Source of the DNA: Bosea vaviloviae
Lineage (GTDB): Bacteria; Pseudomonadota; Alphaproteobacteria; Rhizobiales; Beijerinckiaceae
Length of the DNA stretch: 64,000 bases
Reading direction: 5' to 3'
Assembly (NCBI RefSeq): GCF_001741865.1
Contig: NZ_CP017147.1
Span: 1,081,001 to 1,145,000, forward strand
Position numbers and translations under genes: made by a program. Shown in pieces: positions 1 through 9,123 of this stretch (position 1 is its first letter; every line of letters starts with the position of its first letter). The notes below the pieces were generated by a model. It was not told the DNA's origin. It worked only from the letters and a program-made list of their open reading frames with translations, and did not search any database.

Positions 1-660
1 GGGATAGGATTTGCCGTTGGCGTTCTCGAAATCGTCATAGGTGGGAACGTCGGCCCGGCCGAGCCGGTTGCGCAGCATGTTCCAGGTGCGCTCCAGCAAT
101 GGCGGCTCGTCGGGCTCGCCGACGCGCGGCAGATCGAGCCGGAGCACGTCGCCGCGCGAATAGAGATTGCGCGAATCCAGCGTCAGCAGCCCGTCCTTGT
201 CGTAGACCCGTGCCCGCGTCTTGGTCGGCGTCACCAGCCGCCGCAGCAGCGGCGCGACCTTTTCAGGGTTGATCGAGAAATCGAGCGGGTCCTCGGCGAT
301 GCCGGCGCTCTCGCCCGCCTGCAACTGGAGCAGCTTGTCGGGGTCGATGGTGATGGTGTCGGTCTCGACCGTCGCCGAAGCCGAGATCGCGCCGGCGATG
401 ATCTCGCCTTGGGTCAGCAGGCTCTGTACCCGCGATTCGATCAGCCCCTCGCGGAACTGGTTGAGATAGAGGAAGCCGAGCAGCAGCGCCACGAGCCCTG
501 CCAGGTTGAGGACGACGATGCGTCGCGTCAGGCTGGAGGCGGCGCGGGAGGAGATGGCGCGCAGGCTGCGTCGGCCGAACACGGCCAGGCGCTTGCGCAG
601 CATGGGCGCGAAGCGCTGCGTGCGGATCACAATCCTGCGTTCGTCGTCAACCGTCGCCAT
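1..660 (-). CDS. chvG: ChvG sensor histidine kinase, N-terminal part (cut by window edge)
   Basis: Reading the minus strand from an ATG at 660 gives an open frame of 220 codons that runs off the window. This is the N-terminal part of the membrane sensor kinase that phosphorylates ChvI (BvrS/ExoS type, sensing acid and envelope stress). The visible part has a basic cytoplasmic N-terminus, a first membrane helix near residues 46-66, and the family-typical stretch after it (NQFREGLIESRVQSLLTQGE) leading into the periplasmic sensor domain. The second helix, HAMP and kinase domains lie outside the window. It lies downstream of chvI on the same strand, but a 448-base gap with a MITE-like element separates them. 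Confidence 0.93.
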   Translation of the reverse strand, partial: MATVDDERRIVIRTQRFAPMLRKRLAVFGRRSLRAISSRAASSLTRRIVVLNLAGLVALLLGFLYLNQFREGLIESRVQSLLTQGEIIAGAISASATVETDTITIDPDKLLQLQAGESAGIAEDPLDFSINPEKVAPLLRRLVTPTKTRARVYDKDGLLTLDSRNLYSRGDVLRLDLPRVGEPDEPPLLERTWNMLRNRLGRADVPTYDDFENANGKSYP

Positions 661-695
661 AGGCCTCAAGCGCCCTGCTGTTCCTGAGCAGCTTA

Positions 696-957
696 GAGGT
701 TGTTCGGGACTATGGGGACGATTTGATGAGGTCAAAACGCCGGAGATGGGAGGAGCATTGCGCAGGCGATACCATTGGTATCGGCAAGCGATGCAACGCT
801 GCAGCTCCGGCGTTTTCACCTCACCCGCAGGGCGCGGCGCTTTTGCGCGACTGCTGTGTCGTCCTTCGTAGCAAACCGGAAGGTTTGCGTCCTCGAACTC
901 CTGGCATTCGCGCAAAATCGCCTGCGTCAAATCACCCCCATAGTCCCTAACAACCTC
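696..957. mobile_element. MITE-like inverted-repeat element between chvI and chvG
   Basis: A 262-base segment ends in imperfect terminal inverted repeats of about 35 bases. Both ends read GAGGTTGTT-(C/A)-GGGACTATGGGG going inward, followed by GATTTGA-G. A second inverted pair sits inside: AAAACGCCGGAG near 734-745 and CTCCGGCGTTTT near 806-817. No transposase frame is present and no clear target duplication is seen. The structure fits a non-autonomous miniature element, but the parent insertion sequence is not identified. Confidence 0.55.
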
Positions 958-969
958 AAGTCCAAAGCC

Positions 970-1087
970 TTCATCCTGGGGAGTGATCCGGGGGATCGCA
1001 CCGCGAGGGACGGTTCAGTATGCACTGCCGCTGCGAAGTGGCGCATCGGTCGAGACGCCGCTTCGCGGTTCTCCGGGATGAGGGCTG
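970..1087. repeat. Palindromic intergenic repeat, family A
   Basis: This starts CTTCATCCTGGGGAG and ends CTCCGGGATGAGGGCTGA, with GAGACGCCGCTTCGCGG inside. The same layout recurs at 33263-33382, with CCTCATCCTGAGGAG and its complement at the ends and GAGACGCCGCTGCGCGG inside. It lies just past the chvI stop codon and may act as its 3' end structure. Together with the MITE-like element it fills the 448-base gap between chvI and chvG. Confidence 0.6.
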
Positions 1088-1107
1088 AAAAACCCGCCCC
1101 CCGATGC

Positions 1108-1809
1108 TCAGCTTTCCTTGAAGCGATAACCGACGCCATACAAGGTCTCGATCATGTCGAAATCGACATCGACCTGATTGAACTTCTTGCGCAGGCGCTT
1201 GATGTGGCTGTCGATGGTGCGGTCGTCGACATAGACCTCGTCGTCATAGGCCGCGTCCATCAGGGCGTTGCGGCTCTTCACCACGCCCGGGCGCTGCGCC
1301 AGCGATTGCAGGATCAGGAACTCGGTCACGGTCAGCGTCACCGGCTCGTTCTTCCAGGTGCAGGTGTGGCGCTCCGGGTCCATGCGCAGCAGGCCGCGCT
1401 CCAGCGCCTTGGCGTCCTCGGGGCGGGCAGGCGCGCCGACATCCTTGGCGCCGGCGCGGCGCAGGATCGCCTTGACGCGCTCGACCAGGAGGCGCTGCGA
1501 GAAGGGTTTGCGGATGAAGTCGTCCGCGCCCATCTTCAGCCCGAAGAGTTCGTCGATCTCCTCATCCTTCGAGGTCAGGAAGATCACCGGCAGGTCGGAC
1601 TTCTGGCGCAACCGGCGCAGCAGCTCCATCCCGTCCATGCGCGGCATCTTGATGTCGAAGATCGCCAGGTCCGGTGGGTTCTGCTTCAGCCCGTCGAGCG
1701 CTGAGGCGCCATCCGTATAGGTCATGATCCGGTAGCCCTCGGCTTCGAGCGCGATGGACACCGAAGTCAGGATGTTGCGGTCGTCATCGACCAGCGCAAT
1801 TGTTGGCAT
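1108..1809 (-). CDS. chvI: ChvI response regulator (OmpR/PhoB family)
   Basis: A 233-residue DNA-binding response regulator, partner of ChvG. The receiver domain starts at [13 protein letters not shown], with acidic residues DDD at 8-10, the phosphoacceptor Asp in [11 protein letters not shown], and the Lys in FIRKPF. The winged-helix output domain follows and ends [11 protein letters not shown]...[10 protein letters not shown]. The start at 1809 was chosen because family members begin just before IALVDDD; an upstream in-frame ATG at 1884 would add 25 atypical residues. In rhizobia and Brucella the pair controls envelope, polysaccharide and acid-response genes. It is divergent from the hugZ-like gene. 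Confidence 0.95.
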   Translation of the reverse strand: MPTIALVDDDRNILTSVSIALEAEGYRIMTYTDGASALDGLKQNPPDLAIFDIKMPRMDGMELLRRLRQKSDLPVIFLTSKDEEIDELFGLKMGADDFIRKPFSQRLLVERVKAILRRAGAKDVGAPARPEDAKALERGLLRMDPERHTCTWKNEPVTLTVTEFLILQSLAQRPGVVKSRNALMDAAYDDEVYVDDRTIDSHIKRLRKKFNQVDVDFDMIETLYGVGYRFKES

Positions 1810-1949
1810 AAGTTTTACGTCTCTTGGCCGCGTTGCAATAACTGGGTCCACTCTCGCGAGAGAGCGGCCAAACCGTGGCTGCAATCTAGCGATGGCGTGA
1901 CAGTTCCGCTACCGTCATCAGAATAAGGCCGGAAAGGCGAAGAGGTTCC

Positions 1950-2822
1950 GTGGTGCAAGACCCCGTCAGGTTGGTGCAGGACCCCGTCAGGTCGAATCAA
2001 GACCCCGTCAGGTCGAACAATGATCCCGTCAGGTCGAATAACAAGCCCGTCGAACCGAACGAGAACCCTGCCCGAACGACCAATCCAATCAGGCCGACCG
2101 ATGAGACGGCGCGCGGACTGGCGCGAAGTCTCCTGCGCAGTGCGCGCTACGGCTCGCTTGCGACCTTGGGTCAGGACGGCCACCCGGCCGCGACGCTGAC
2201 GAGCCTCGCCACCGATAGCGACGGCACGCCTCTGATCCTGGTCTCGGCGCTTTCGGCCCATACCGGCAACCTGATCGCCGATCCGCGCGCCTCGCTCCTG
2301 ATCGCGCCGGGCGGCAAGGGCGATCCGCTGGCCCATGCCCGCATCACGCTCAAACTCAGGGCACGACGCATCGCGCGTGAGACGCCCGAAGGCCAGCGCA
2401 TCCGCCGCCGCTTCCTGGCGCGCCAGCCCAAGGCCGCGCTTTATGCCGATTTCGGCGATTTCTCGTTCTTTGCCCTCGGTATCGAGGCTGCGAGCCTGAA
2501 TGGCGGCTTCGGCAAGGCCTATGAATTGGGGCCGCCGGATATCCTGAGCGAACCGGCCCAGGCGCAGGCCCTGGCCGAGATCGAGGAGGGCGCCGTCGCG
2601 CATATGAATGCCGACCATGCCGAGGCGCTCAAGCTCTATGCGCGGGTGCTGCTCGGAGCGCGCGACGGGGCCTGGCGGGCGACCGGGCTCGATCCGGACG
2701 GGCTCGATCTCGCGCTCGGCGATACCGTGCTGCGGCTCGGCTTTCCCGCCTCCGTGGATAGCCCGGCGAGCTTGCGGACAATGCTGGCGGAGCTTGCCGC
2801 AAAGGCCCGCACCGGGGTTTGA
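1950..2822 (+). CDS. HugZ-like pyridoxamine-phosphate-oxidase-fold protein with DUF2470 domain
   Basis: This 290-residue protein has a PNPOx-like split-barrel domain from about residue 50 (ARSLLRSARYGSLATLG) and a C-terminal DUF2470-type domain with the motif AHMNADHAEAL. The pair is typical of HugZ-family heme-utilisation or heme-degrading proteins. The proposed start is the GTG at 1950, preceded by a purine-rich GAAGAGG. The first 45 or so residues are not part of the family: they are heptad copies of QDPVRSN encoded by a 21-base tandem repeat (1956-2060). It lies between chvI (divergent) and pckA. A stem CTTCGGCCGAAG at 2867-2878 may end the transcript. Confidence 0.8.
   Translation: MVQDPVRLVQDPVRSNQDPVRSNNDPVRSNNKPVEPNENPARTTNPIRPTDETARGLARSLLRSARYGSLATLGQDGHPAATLTSLATDSDGTPLILVSALSAHTGNLIADPRASLLIAPGGKGDPLAHARITLKLRARRIARETPEGQRIRRRFLARQPKAALYADFGDFSFFALGIEAASLNGGFGKAYELGPPDILSEPAQAQALAEIEEGAVAHMNADHAEALKLYARVLLGARDGAWRATGLDPDGLDLALGDTVLRLGFPASVDSPASLRTMLAELAAKARTGV
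1956..2060 (+). repeat. 21-base in-frame tandem repeat encoding QDPVRSN heptads
   Basis: Units of the type CAAGACCCCGTCAGGTCGAA plus one base repeat about four times with few changes, then fade into two degraded units (NKPVEPN, ENPARTT). The unit is a multiple of three, so the reading frame of the HugZ-like gene is kept. Confidence 0.8.
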
Positions 2823-2928
2823 ACGGGATTTACCACGACGGCGTTTTAAACGATTTAAAGATTTTTCTTCGGCCGAAGGCCTTTTCGACGGGTTGAGCCG
2901 GCGTCATCATGGGCCTAAAGAGCCTGCC

Positions 2929-2943
2929 ACTTAAATTTTAAGT
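2929..2943. promoter_or_regulatory. A/T palindrome upstream of pckA
   Basis: ACTTAAA-T-TTTAAGT is a perfect dyad about 95 bases before the pckA start, in an A/T-rich island within GC-rich DNA. It could be an operator, but no specific regulator can be assigned from sequence alone. Confidence 0.3.
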
Positions 2944-3036
2944 CTGCCTCGTCTGCGCAGCTGCGCGACGATCTCCGAATCGCATATCTTTAAAACAGTG
3001 CTTTTGCCTTGAATGGCATGCCTCGGGAGTATCCCA

Positions 3037-4647
<1,611 letters not shown>

Positions 4648-4674
4648 GCGCTTCCGGTTCCAGCTGTGATATGG

Positions 4675-4697
4675 GAAGGCGGCGATGAGCCGCCTTC
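4675..4697 (+). terminator. Hairpin after pckA, with the next gene's start codon in its loop
   Basis: GAAGGCGGC and GCCGCCTTC form a 9-base perfect stem with loop GATGA, followed by TTCTTGTC. It sits 27 bases after the pckA stop. The ATG of the DUF4105 gene (4685) lies in the loop and its GGAAGG ribosome site is in and beside the left arm. It could terminate pckA transcripts, hide the start of the next gene, or both. Confidence 0.5.
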
Positions 4698-5695
4698 TTC
4701 TTGTCACTGCCCAACTCCTGGCCACCCTGATCGTCCTCAGTGCGACGGCATGGGGCTCCGGCCTCCTGCTGTTTCGCCTGACCGGCACGGTCGCGACGCT
4801 GGCCGCCATCGGCTTTGGCCTCGCCGGTCTTGCTGGTGCGATCGGAATCTGGACCGGCGCGGCGCGCCTGCCGCTCTCCTTCGCGGTGCTGTTTCTCGGC
4901 CTGCTCGGCTGGTGGAACGGCATGGCGCCGTCGCACGACCGGAACTGGATTCCCGAACTCGCCAAGCTGCCGCAGATCACGCGCGAGGGCGAGATGATCA
5001 CCGTCGGCAATCTGCGCGATTTCCGCTGGCGCACCGAAGCCGATTACGAGCAGCGCTGGGAGACGCGCAGCTACGACCTGACCAAGATCGAGGGCGCGGA
5101 CCTGTTCCTGTCCTATTGGTCGGGCGAGGCGATCGCCCATCTCCTGGTCAGCTTCACCTTCAAGGATTCGGTGCCGCTGACCTTCTCGATCGAGGTCCGG
5201 CGCGAGAAGGGCGAGGAGTGGTCCTCGCTCGCCGGCTTCTTCCGCACTTATGAGATGGCCTATGTCGCCGCCGATGAGCGCGACATCGTCGGCCTGCGCA
5301 GCCATGCCCGCAAGGAGGATGTCCGCCTGTTCCGGCTGGCCGCCACGCCGAGCCAGGCCCGCGACGTGCTCCTGGCCTATATCGCCGACGTCAACCGGCT
5401 GGCTTCGAGCCCGCGCTGGTACAACACGCTGACCACGAACTGCACGACGGTGGTCTACCATCTCGTCGGCTCTGTCGCGCCGGGCTGGACTTTTTCGCTG
5501 CCGCTCGACCCGCGCGTGCTGCTATCCGGCTATCTGCCGGGTTATCTGCAGCGCATCGGTGCGGTCAGGACCGACATTCCGCTCGACGAGCTGGTCCGGC
5601 AGGGGCGGATCAGCCAGCGGGCGCGGACCCTGTCGCTCGATGATCCGGAGTTTTCGAAAAAGATCCGCGAAGGCGTGCCGGCCGGACGGCCATAG
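4685..5695 (+). CDS. DUF4105 membrane-anchored protein (Lnb-N/papain-like)
   Basis: This 336-residue protein has three predicted N-terminal membrane segments (about residues 5-30, 36-55 and 60-78) and a soluble DUF4105 domain, probably periplasmic. Candidate catalytic residues of this papain-like fold are His near residue 152 (EAIAHLLVSF) and Cys near 253 (TTNCTTVVYHL). The substrate is unknown; relatives are annotated as Lnb N-terminal periplasmic domain proteins. It is co-directional with pckA, and its start codon lies inside a terminator-like hairpin. The 3' flank carries a copy of repeat family C. Confidence 0.8.
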   Translation: MSRLLLVTAQLLATLIVLSATAWGSGLLLFRLTGTVATLAAIGFGLAGLAGAIGIWTGAARLPLSFAVLFLGLLGWWNGMAPSHDRNWIPELAKLPQITREGEMITVGNLRDFRWRTEADYEQRWETRSYDLTKIEGADLFLSYWSGEAIAHLLVSFTFKDSVPLTFSIEVRREKGEEWSSLAGFFRTYEMAYVAADERDIVGLRSHARKEDVRLFRLAATPSQARDVLLAYIADVNRLASSPRWYNTLTTNCTTVVYHLVGSVAPGWTFSLPLDPRVLLSGYLPGYLQRIGAVRTDIPLDELVRQGRISQRARTLSLDDPEFSKKIREGVPAGRP

Positions 5696-5710
5696 GCCTG
5701 GAAGCGCGCC

Positions 5711-5740
5711 GTCATGCTCGGGCATGACCCGAGCATCTCT
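5711..5740. repeat. Palindromic repeat, family C
   Basis: GTCATGCTCGGG-CATGA-CCCGAGCAT forms a short hairpin just after the DUF4105 stop. Related copies stand at 8989-9105 and 14361-14428, with a partial copy near 54700. They are all outside genes or at gene edges. Confidence 0.6.
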
Positions 5741-5833
5741 TGTCGGAGTTTCCCAGGGTTTGCGCGGCGTTCATCCTTGGGCCGATCGAAGATCGGACCC
5801 GAGGACTGTGCCTGAGAATAGTGGAAAGCGGTC

Positions 5834-6607
5834 TCACCTATTCTGGAAATCGGGCTTCCGCTTCTCGATGAAGGCCGCCATGCCCTCTTTCTGGTCATGC
5901 GTCGCGAAGAGCGAGGAGAAGACGCGGCGCTCGAAGCGCAGCCCTTCGCTCAGCGCCACCTCGAAGGCGCGGTTGATCGCCTCCTTCGCCATCAGCACCG
6001 AAGGAAGCGACTTGGCGGCGATGCTGTCGGCCGCCTTCATCGTCTCGGCCATGAGATCGGCCAAGGGCACGATGCGGGCGACGAGGCCGGCGCGCTCGGC
6101 CTCGTTCACGTCCATCATCCGCCCAGTCAGGATGAGATCCATGGCTTTCGCCTTGCCGATCGCCTTGGTCAGGCGCTGCGTGCCGCCGGCTCCGGGAATG
6201 ACGCCGAGATTGATCTCGGGCTGGCCGAATTTGGCGTTGTCGGCGGCGATGATGAAGTCGCACATCATGGCGAGCTCGCAGCCACCGCCGAGCGCAAAGC
6301 CTGCAACCGCCGCGATGATCGGCTTGTGGCGCTGGCTGATGCGGTCCCAATCGGCGAATTTGTCGTCGAGATAGGTCCCGGGGAAGGTCCGGCCCTGCAT
6401 CTCCTTGATGTCGGCGCCGGCGGCAAAGGCCTTCTCCGAGCCGGTCAAGACGATGCAGCCGATATCGCCGTCCTTCTCGAAGCCGTCGATGGCCGCGTTG
6501 ACCTCGTCGATGAGCTGGCCGTTCAGCGCGTTCAGCGCCTGCGGCCGGTTCAGCGTGACGACGCCGACCTTGCCCTTCACCTCGACGAGAATGGTCTCAT
6601 AAGCCAT
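5834..6607 (-). CDS. Enoyl-CoA hydratase
   Basis: This 257-residue crotonase-fold enzyme hydrates 2-trans-enoyl-CoA in fatty-acid beta-oxidation. Seen: the CoA/oxyanion-hole segments [10 protein letters not shown] (residues about 62-71) and [14 protein letters not shown] (catalytic Glu in GCELAM), then the second acidic site [19 protein letters not shown]. The start at 6607 ([10 protein letters not shown]) has CCGGGAGGCC before it; an upstream ATG at 6754 would add a non-homologous tail. It stands alone, convergent with the DUF4105 gene and divergent from the GFA gene. Confidence 0.93.
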   Translation of the reverse strand: MAYETILVEVKGKVGVVTLNRPQALNALNGQLIDEVNAAIDGFEKDGDIGCIVLTGSEKAFAAGADIKEMQGRTFPGTYLDDKFADWDRISQRHKPIIAAVAGFALGGGCELAMMCDFIIAADNAKFGQPEINLGVIPGAGGTQRLTKAIGKAKAMDLILTGRMMDVNEAERAGLVARIVPLADLMAETMKAADSIAAKSLPSVLMAKEAINRAFEVALSEGLRFERRVFSSLFATHDQKEGMAAFIEKRKPDFQNR

Positions 6608-6799
6608 GGCGGCCTCCCGGATGCTTCGTTGGGCCAGGTTTAGCGGGCGGGAGGAGCGCGGTCCATGCGAGGGAGCGCACGCCGACATGGGTGCTCTCGT
6701 GACATGGGCGCTCCCGTGTCCAGACCTTGCCGTCGCGGGCCGGATCACCTTCACTCGTCCCGTCTAGCACTCGCCCCGTCGCAGGAGGAGGGCACCACC

Positions 6800-7225
6800 A
6801 TGACCGAGCCCGTTACCGGCCGCTGCTTCTGCGGCTCCATACGCTTCCGCTTCAATCAGCCGCCGGTGGCGAAGCGAGCCTGCTGGTGCCGCGACTGCCA
6901 GTATCTCGCCGCTGGCAACGCCTCGATCAATCTGATCTTCCCGCTCGCGAGCCGCGAATTGGAGGGCGAGGTCCGCGACTATGTCAGCCTCTCCGACGGC
7001 GGCAACACGATGCGCCGCAGCTTTTGCCCACATTGCGGCACGCCCTTGTTCAGCGCTTCGTCATCGCGGCCGGAGATGGTCGTGGTGCGCGCCGGCGCCC
7101 TCGACGACCGCGAACTCGGCAGACCTGATGGCTTCATCTGGACCGCGTCCGCACCGTCCTGGGGCCTGACCGACACCGACGTGCCGTCCTGTCCGAACCA
7201 GCCGCCTCCCATTGCCGCCCGCTGA
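6800..7225 (+). CDS. GFA family (Mss4-like) zinc protein
   Basis: This 141-residue protein has the Cys pattern of glutathione-dependent formaldehyde-activating (GFA) family proteins: CFCGSIRF near residue 9, CWCRDCQ near 32-38, and CPHCGTPLF near 77. These are expected to bind two zinc ions. Family members are often annotated as formaldehyde-activating, but the true substrate is mostly unknown. The start ATG at 6800 follows GCAGGAGGAGG, a strong ribosome site. It ends head to tail against mutM on the other strand with no gap. Confidence 0.87.
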   Translation: MTEPVTGRCFCGSIRFRFNQPPVAKRACWCRDCQYLAAGNASINLIFPLASRELEGEVRDYVSLSDGGNTMRRSFCPHCGTPLFSASSSRPEMVVVRAGALDDRELGRPDGFIWTASAPSWGLTDTDVPSCPNQPPPIAAR

Positions 7226-8116
7226 TCAGCGCCGCGGCTGGCAGCTTTCGCAATAGAAGGTCGAGCGGCCCGACTGCACGAGCCGCTTGACCATGGAACC
7301 GCAGCCCGGCGTCACGCAGGCCCCACCCTCGCGGTCATAGACGCGAAACCGGTGCTGGAAATAGCCGAGCGAGCCGTCGGCATGGGCGAAGTCGCGCAGC
7401 GTCGAGCCGCCGGAGGTGATCGCCTCTTCCAGGACCTCGCGGATGATCTGGGCCAGCGCATGCGCCGCCGGTCGTGGACGGCCCGTCGCGGTCGCGATCG
7501 AGCCGGCCCCGGCTTCGGGATGGAGCCCGGCGCGGAACAGCGCCTCGCAGACATAGATGTTGCCGAGGCCCGCGACGAGGCGCTGGTCGAGCAAGGCCGC
7601 CTTCAGCGGCGCGAATTTCCCGGCGAAAAGCTTCGCCAGCGTCTCGCCCGAGAGCTCATTGCCCAATGGCTCGATGCCCATGCCGACGAAATGCCTGGAG
7701 GCGGCGAGGTCGGCGCGTGGGACGAGGTCCATGAAGCCGAAGCGGCGGACATCGTTATAGGTGACGCGCGCGCCCGAGCCGAGATGGAAGACGACATGGT
7801 CGTGCTGCAGGTGCCGGCCGATCTCGTTGTAATAGGCGCCAGGCTCGGTCGGCGGCGTGCCGGGTGCCTCCACCACGAAGCGCCCGCTCATGCCCAGATG
7901 CATGATCAGCGCCTGGCCGTCATCGAGATCGACGATTAGATATTTGGCGCGCCGCGACAGGGCTTCGACCTTGCGGCCGGTCAGGCGTGCGACGAAGCGG
8001 TCGGGCAAGGGAAAGCGCAGATCGAGCCGGTTCTGCTCGACGCGTGCGAAAACCTGCCCCAGCATGGCGGGCTCGAGCCCACGACGAACGGTTTCGACCT
8101 CGGGAAGTTCGGGCAT
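7226..8116 (-). CDS. mutM: Formamidopyrimidine-DNA glycosylase
   Basis: This 296-residue bifunctional glycosylase/AP lyase removes 8-oxoguanine and formamidopyrimidines. Seen: the catalytic N-terminus MPELPEVE (Pro2, Glu3), the conserved KYL in [10 protein letters not shown] near residue 58, the central [11 protein letters not shown] helix, and a C-terminal zinc finger with CVTPGC and CESC. Full length for the family. It is divergent from ubiE, an arrangement common in Rhizobiales. Confidence 0.96.
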   Translation of the reverse strand: MPELPEVETVRRGLEPAMLGQVFARVEQNRLDLRFPLPDRFVARLTGRKVEALSRRAKYLIVDLDDGQALIMHLGMSGRFVVEAPGTPPTEPGAYYNEIGRHLQHDHVVFHLGSGARVTYNDVRRFGFMDLVPRADLAASRHFVGMGIEPLGNELSGETLAKLFAGKFAPLKAALLDQRLVAGLGNIYVCEALFRAGLHPEAGAGSIATATGRPRPAAHALAQIIREVLEEAITSGGSTLRDFAHADGSLGYFQHRFRVYDREGGACVTPGCGSMVKRLVQSGRSTFYCESCQPRR

Positions 8117-8213
8117 TCCAGTCCACTCTCAAGCCTGCGTCGAGACGGGCCGCGACAAGCCCCGCTCGTTTCGCTATTCATCGCCTTACCAGAACACAAG
8201 AGCAGCCCGCGCC

Positions 8214-8975
8214 GTGACAGCAGCCTCCGACACCACTCATTTCGGTTTTGAGACCGTGCCGCTCGTCGAGAAGCAGGCTAAGGTCGACGACGTCTTCCAC
8301 AAGGTCGCCAGCCGCTACGATCTGATGAACGATCTAATGTCGGCGGGCCTGCACCGGCTCTGGAAGGATGCGCTGATCACGACGCTGAAGCCAGCGAAGG
8401 ACCGGCCCTTTCACCATCTCGACGTGGCCGGCGGCACCGGCGACGTCGCCTTCCAGGTGCTCGACGCCGGCGGGCCGCAGACCGACGTCACCGTGCTCGA
8501 CATCAATGCGCAGATGCTGAGCGTTGGCCGCGACCGGGCGCAGAAACGCTTTCCCGATGACGATCGCATCCGCTTCGTCCAGGGCAATGCCGAGGCGCTG
8601 GGCCTGCCCGACAACCATTTCGACGCCTATACGATCGCCTTCGGCATCCGGAACGTGCCGCGCATCGACAAGGCGCTGTCGGAGGCTTTTCGCGTGCTCA
8701 AGCGCGGCGGCCGGTTCCTCTGCCTCGAATTCAGCCATGTCGACGTGCCGCTGCTCGACAAGGTCTACGAGGCCTATTCCTTCACCGTCATACCGCCGAT
8801 GGGGCGGATGGTGACGGGCGAGGCCGAGCCCTACCAGTATCTCGTCGAATCGATCCGCAAATTCCCCAAGCCGCAGAGCTTCGCCGGCATGATCGAGGAT
8901 GCCGGCTTCCGGCGGGCGAAGTTCACGCCGATGACCGGCGGGGTCGTGGCGCTGCATTCCGGCTGGAAGCTGTGA
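8214..8975 (+). CDS. ubiE: Ubiquinone/menaquinone C-methyltransferase
   Basis: This 253-residue SAM-dependent methyltransferase acts in ubiquinone biosynthesis (2-octaprenyl-6-methoxy-benzoquinol methylation). Seen: [19 protein letters not shown] motif [26 protein letters not shown], and the C-terminal [11 protein letters not shown]. The start is taken as the GTG at 8214 ([12 protein letters not shown]); the open frame extends far upstream, but that part is antisense to mutM. It leads into ubiB about 150 bases on, which fits a shared ubiquinone operon. Confidence 0.95.
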   Translation: MTAASDTTHFGFETVPLVEKQAKVDDVFHKVASRYDLMNDLMSAGLHRLWKDALITTLKPAKDRPFHHLDVAGGTGDVAFQVLDAGGPQTDVTVLDINAQMLSVGRDRAQKRFPDDDRIRFVQGNAEALGLPDNHFDAYTIAFGIRNVPRIDKALSEAFRVLKRGGRFLCLEFSHVDVPLLDKVYEAYSFTVIPPMGRMVTGEAEPYQYLVESIRKFPKPQSFAGMIEDAGFRRAKFTPMTGGVVALHSGWKL

Positions 8976-8988
8976 GGATGCACCTCGC

Positions 8989-9105
8989 GTCATGGTCGGC
9001 CTTGTGCCGACCATCCACGTCTTGCGGTGCGGATTCTTGCGACGCGGATTCTTGCGATGCGGCTGAAGGGAAGACGTGGGTGCTCGGGCCAAGCCCGAGC
9101 ATGAC
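8989..9105. repeat. Inverted pair of family C repeats with a 15-base tandem in the loop
   Basis: The left arm (GTCATGGTCGGC...CCACGTCTT) and the right arm (AAGACGTGGG...CCCGAGCATGAC) are inverted to each other. Between them GCGGATTCTTGCGAC is repeated in tandem (9029-9062). The whole structure fills the ubiE-ubiB gap. Confidence 0.6.
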
Positions 9106-9123
9106 GTCGAGGTTCGCGCGCGC

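Noticed and set aside
775..1704. A 309-codon plus-strand frame over the MITE-like element and chvI
   Set aside because: Antisense to chvI and with no recognisable domain; not a transposase.
1956..2060. CRISPR-like array
   Set aside because: Units are directly adjacent with no spacers and keep the reading frame; it is a coding tandem repeat.
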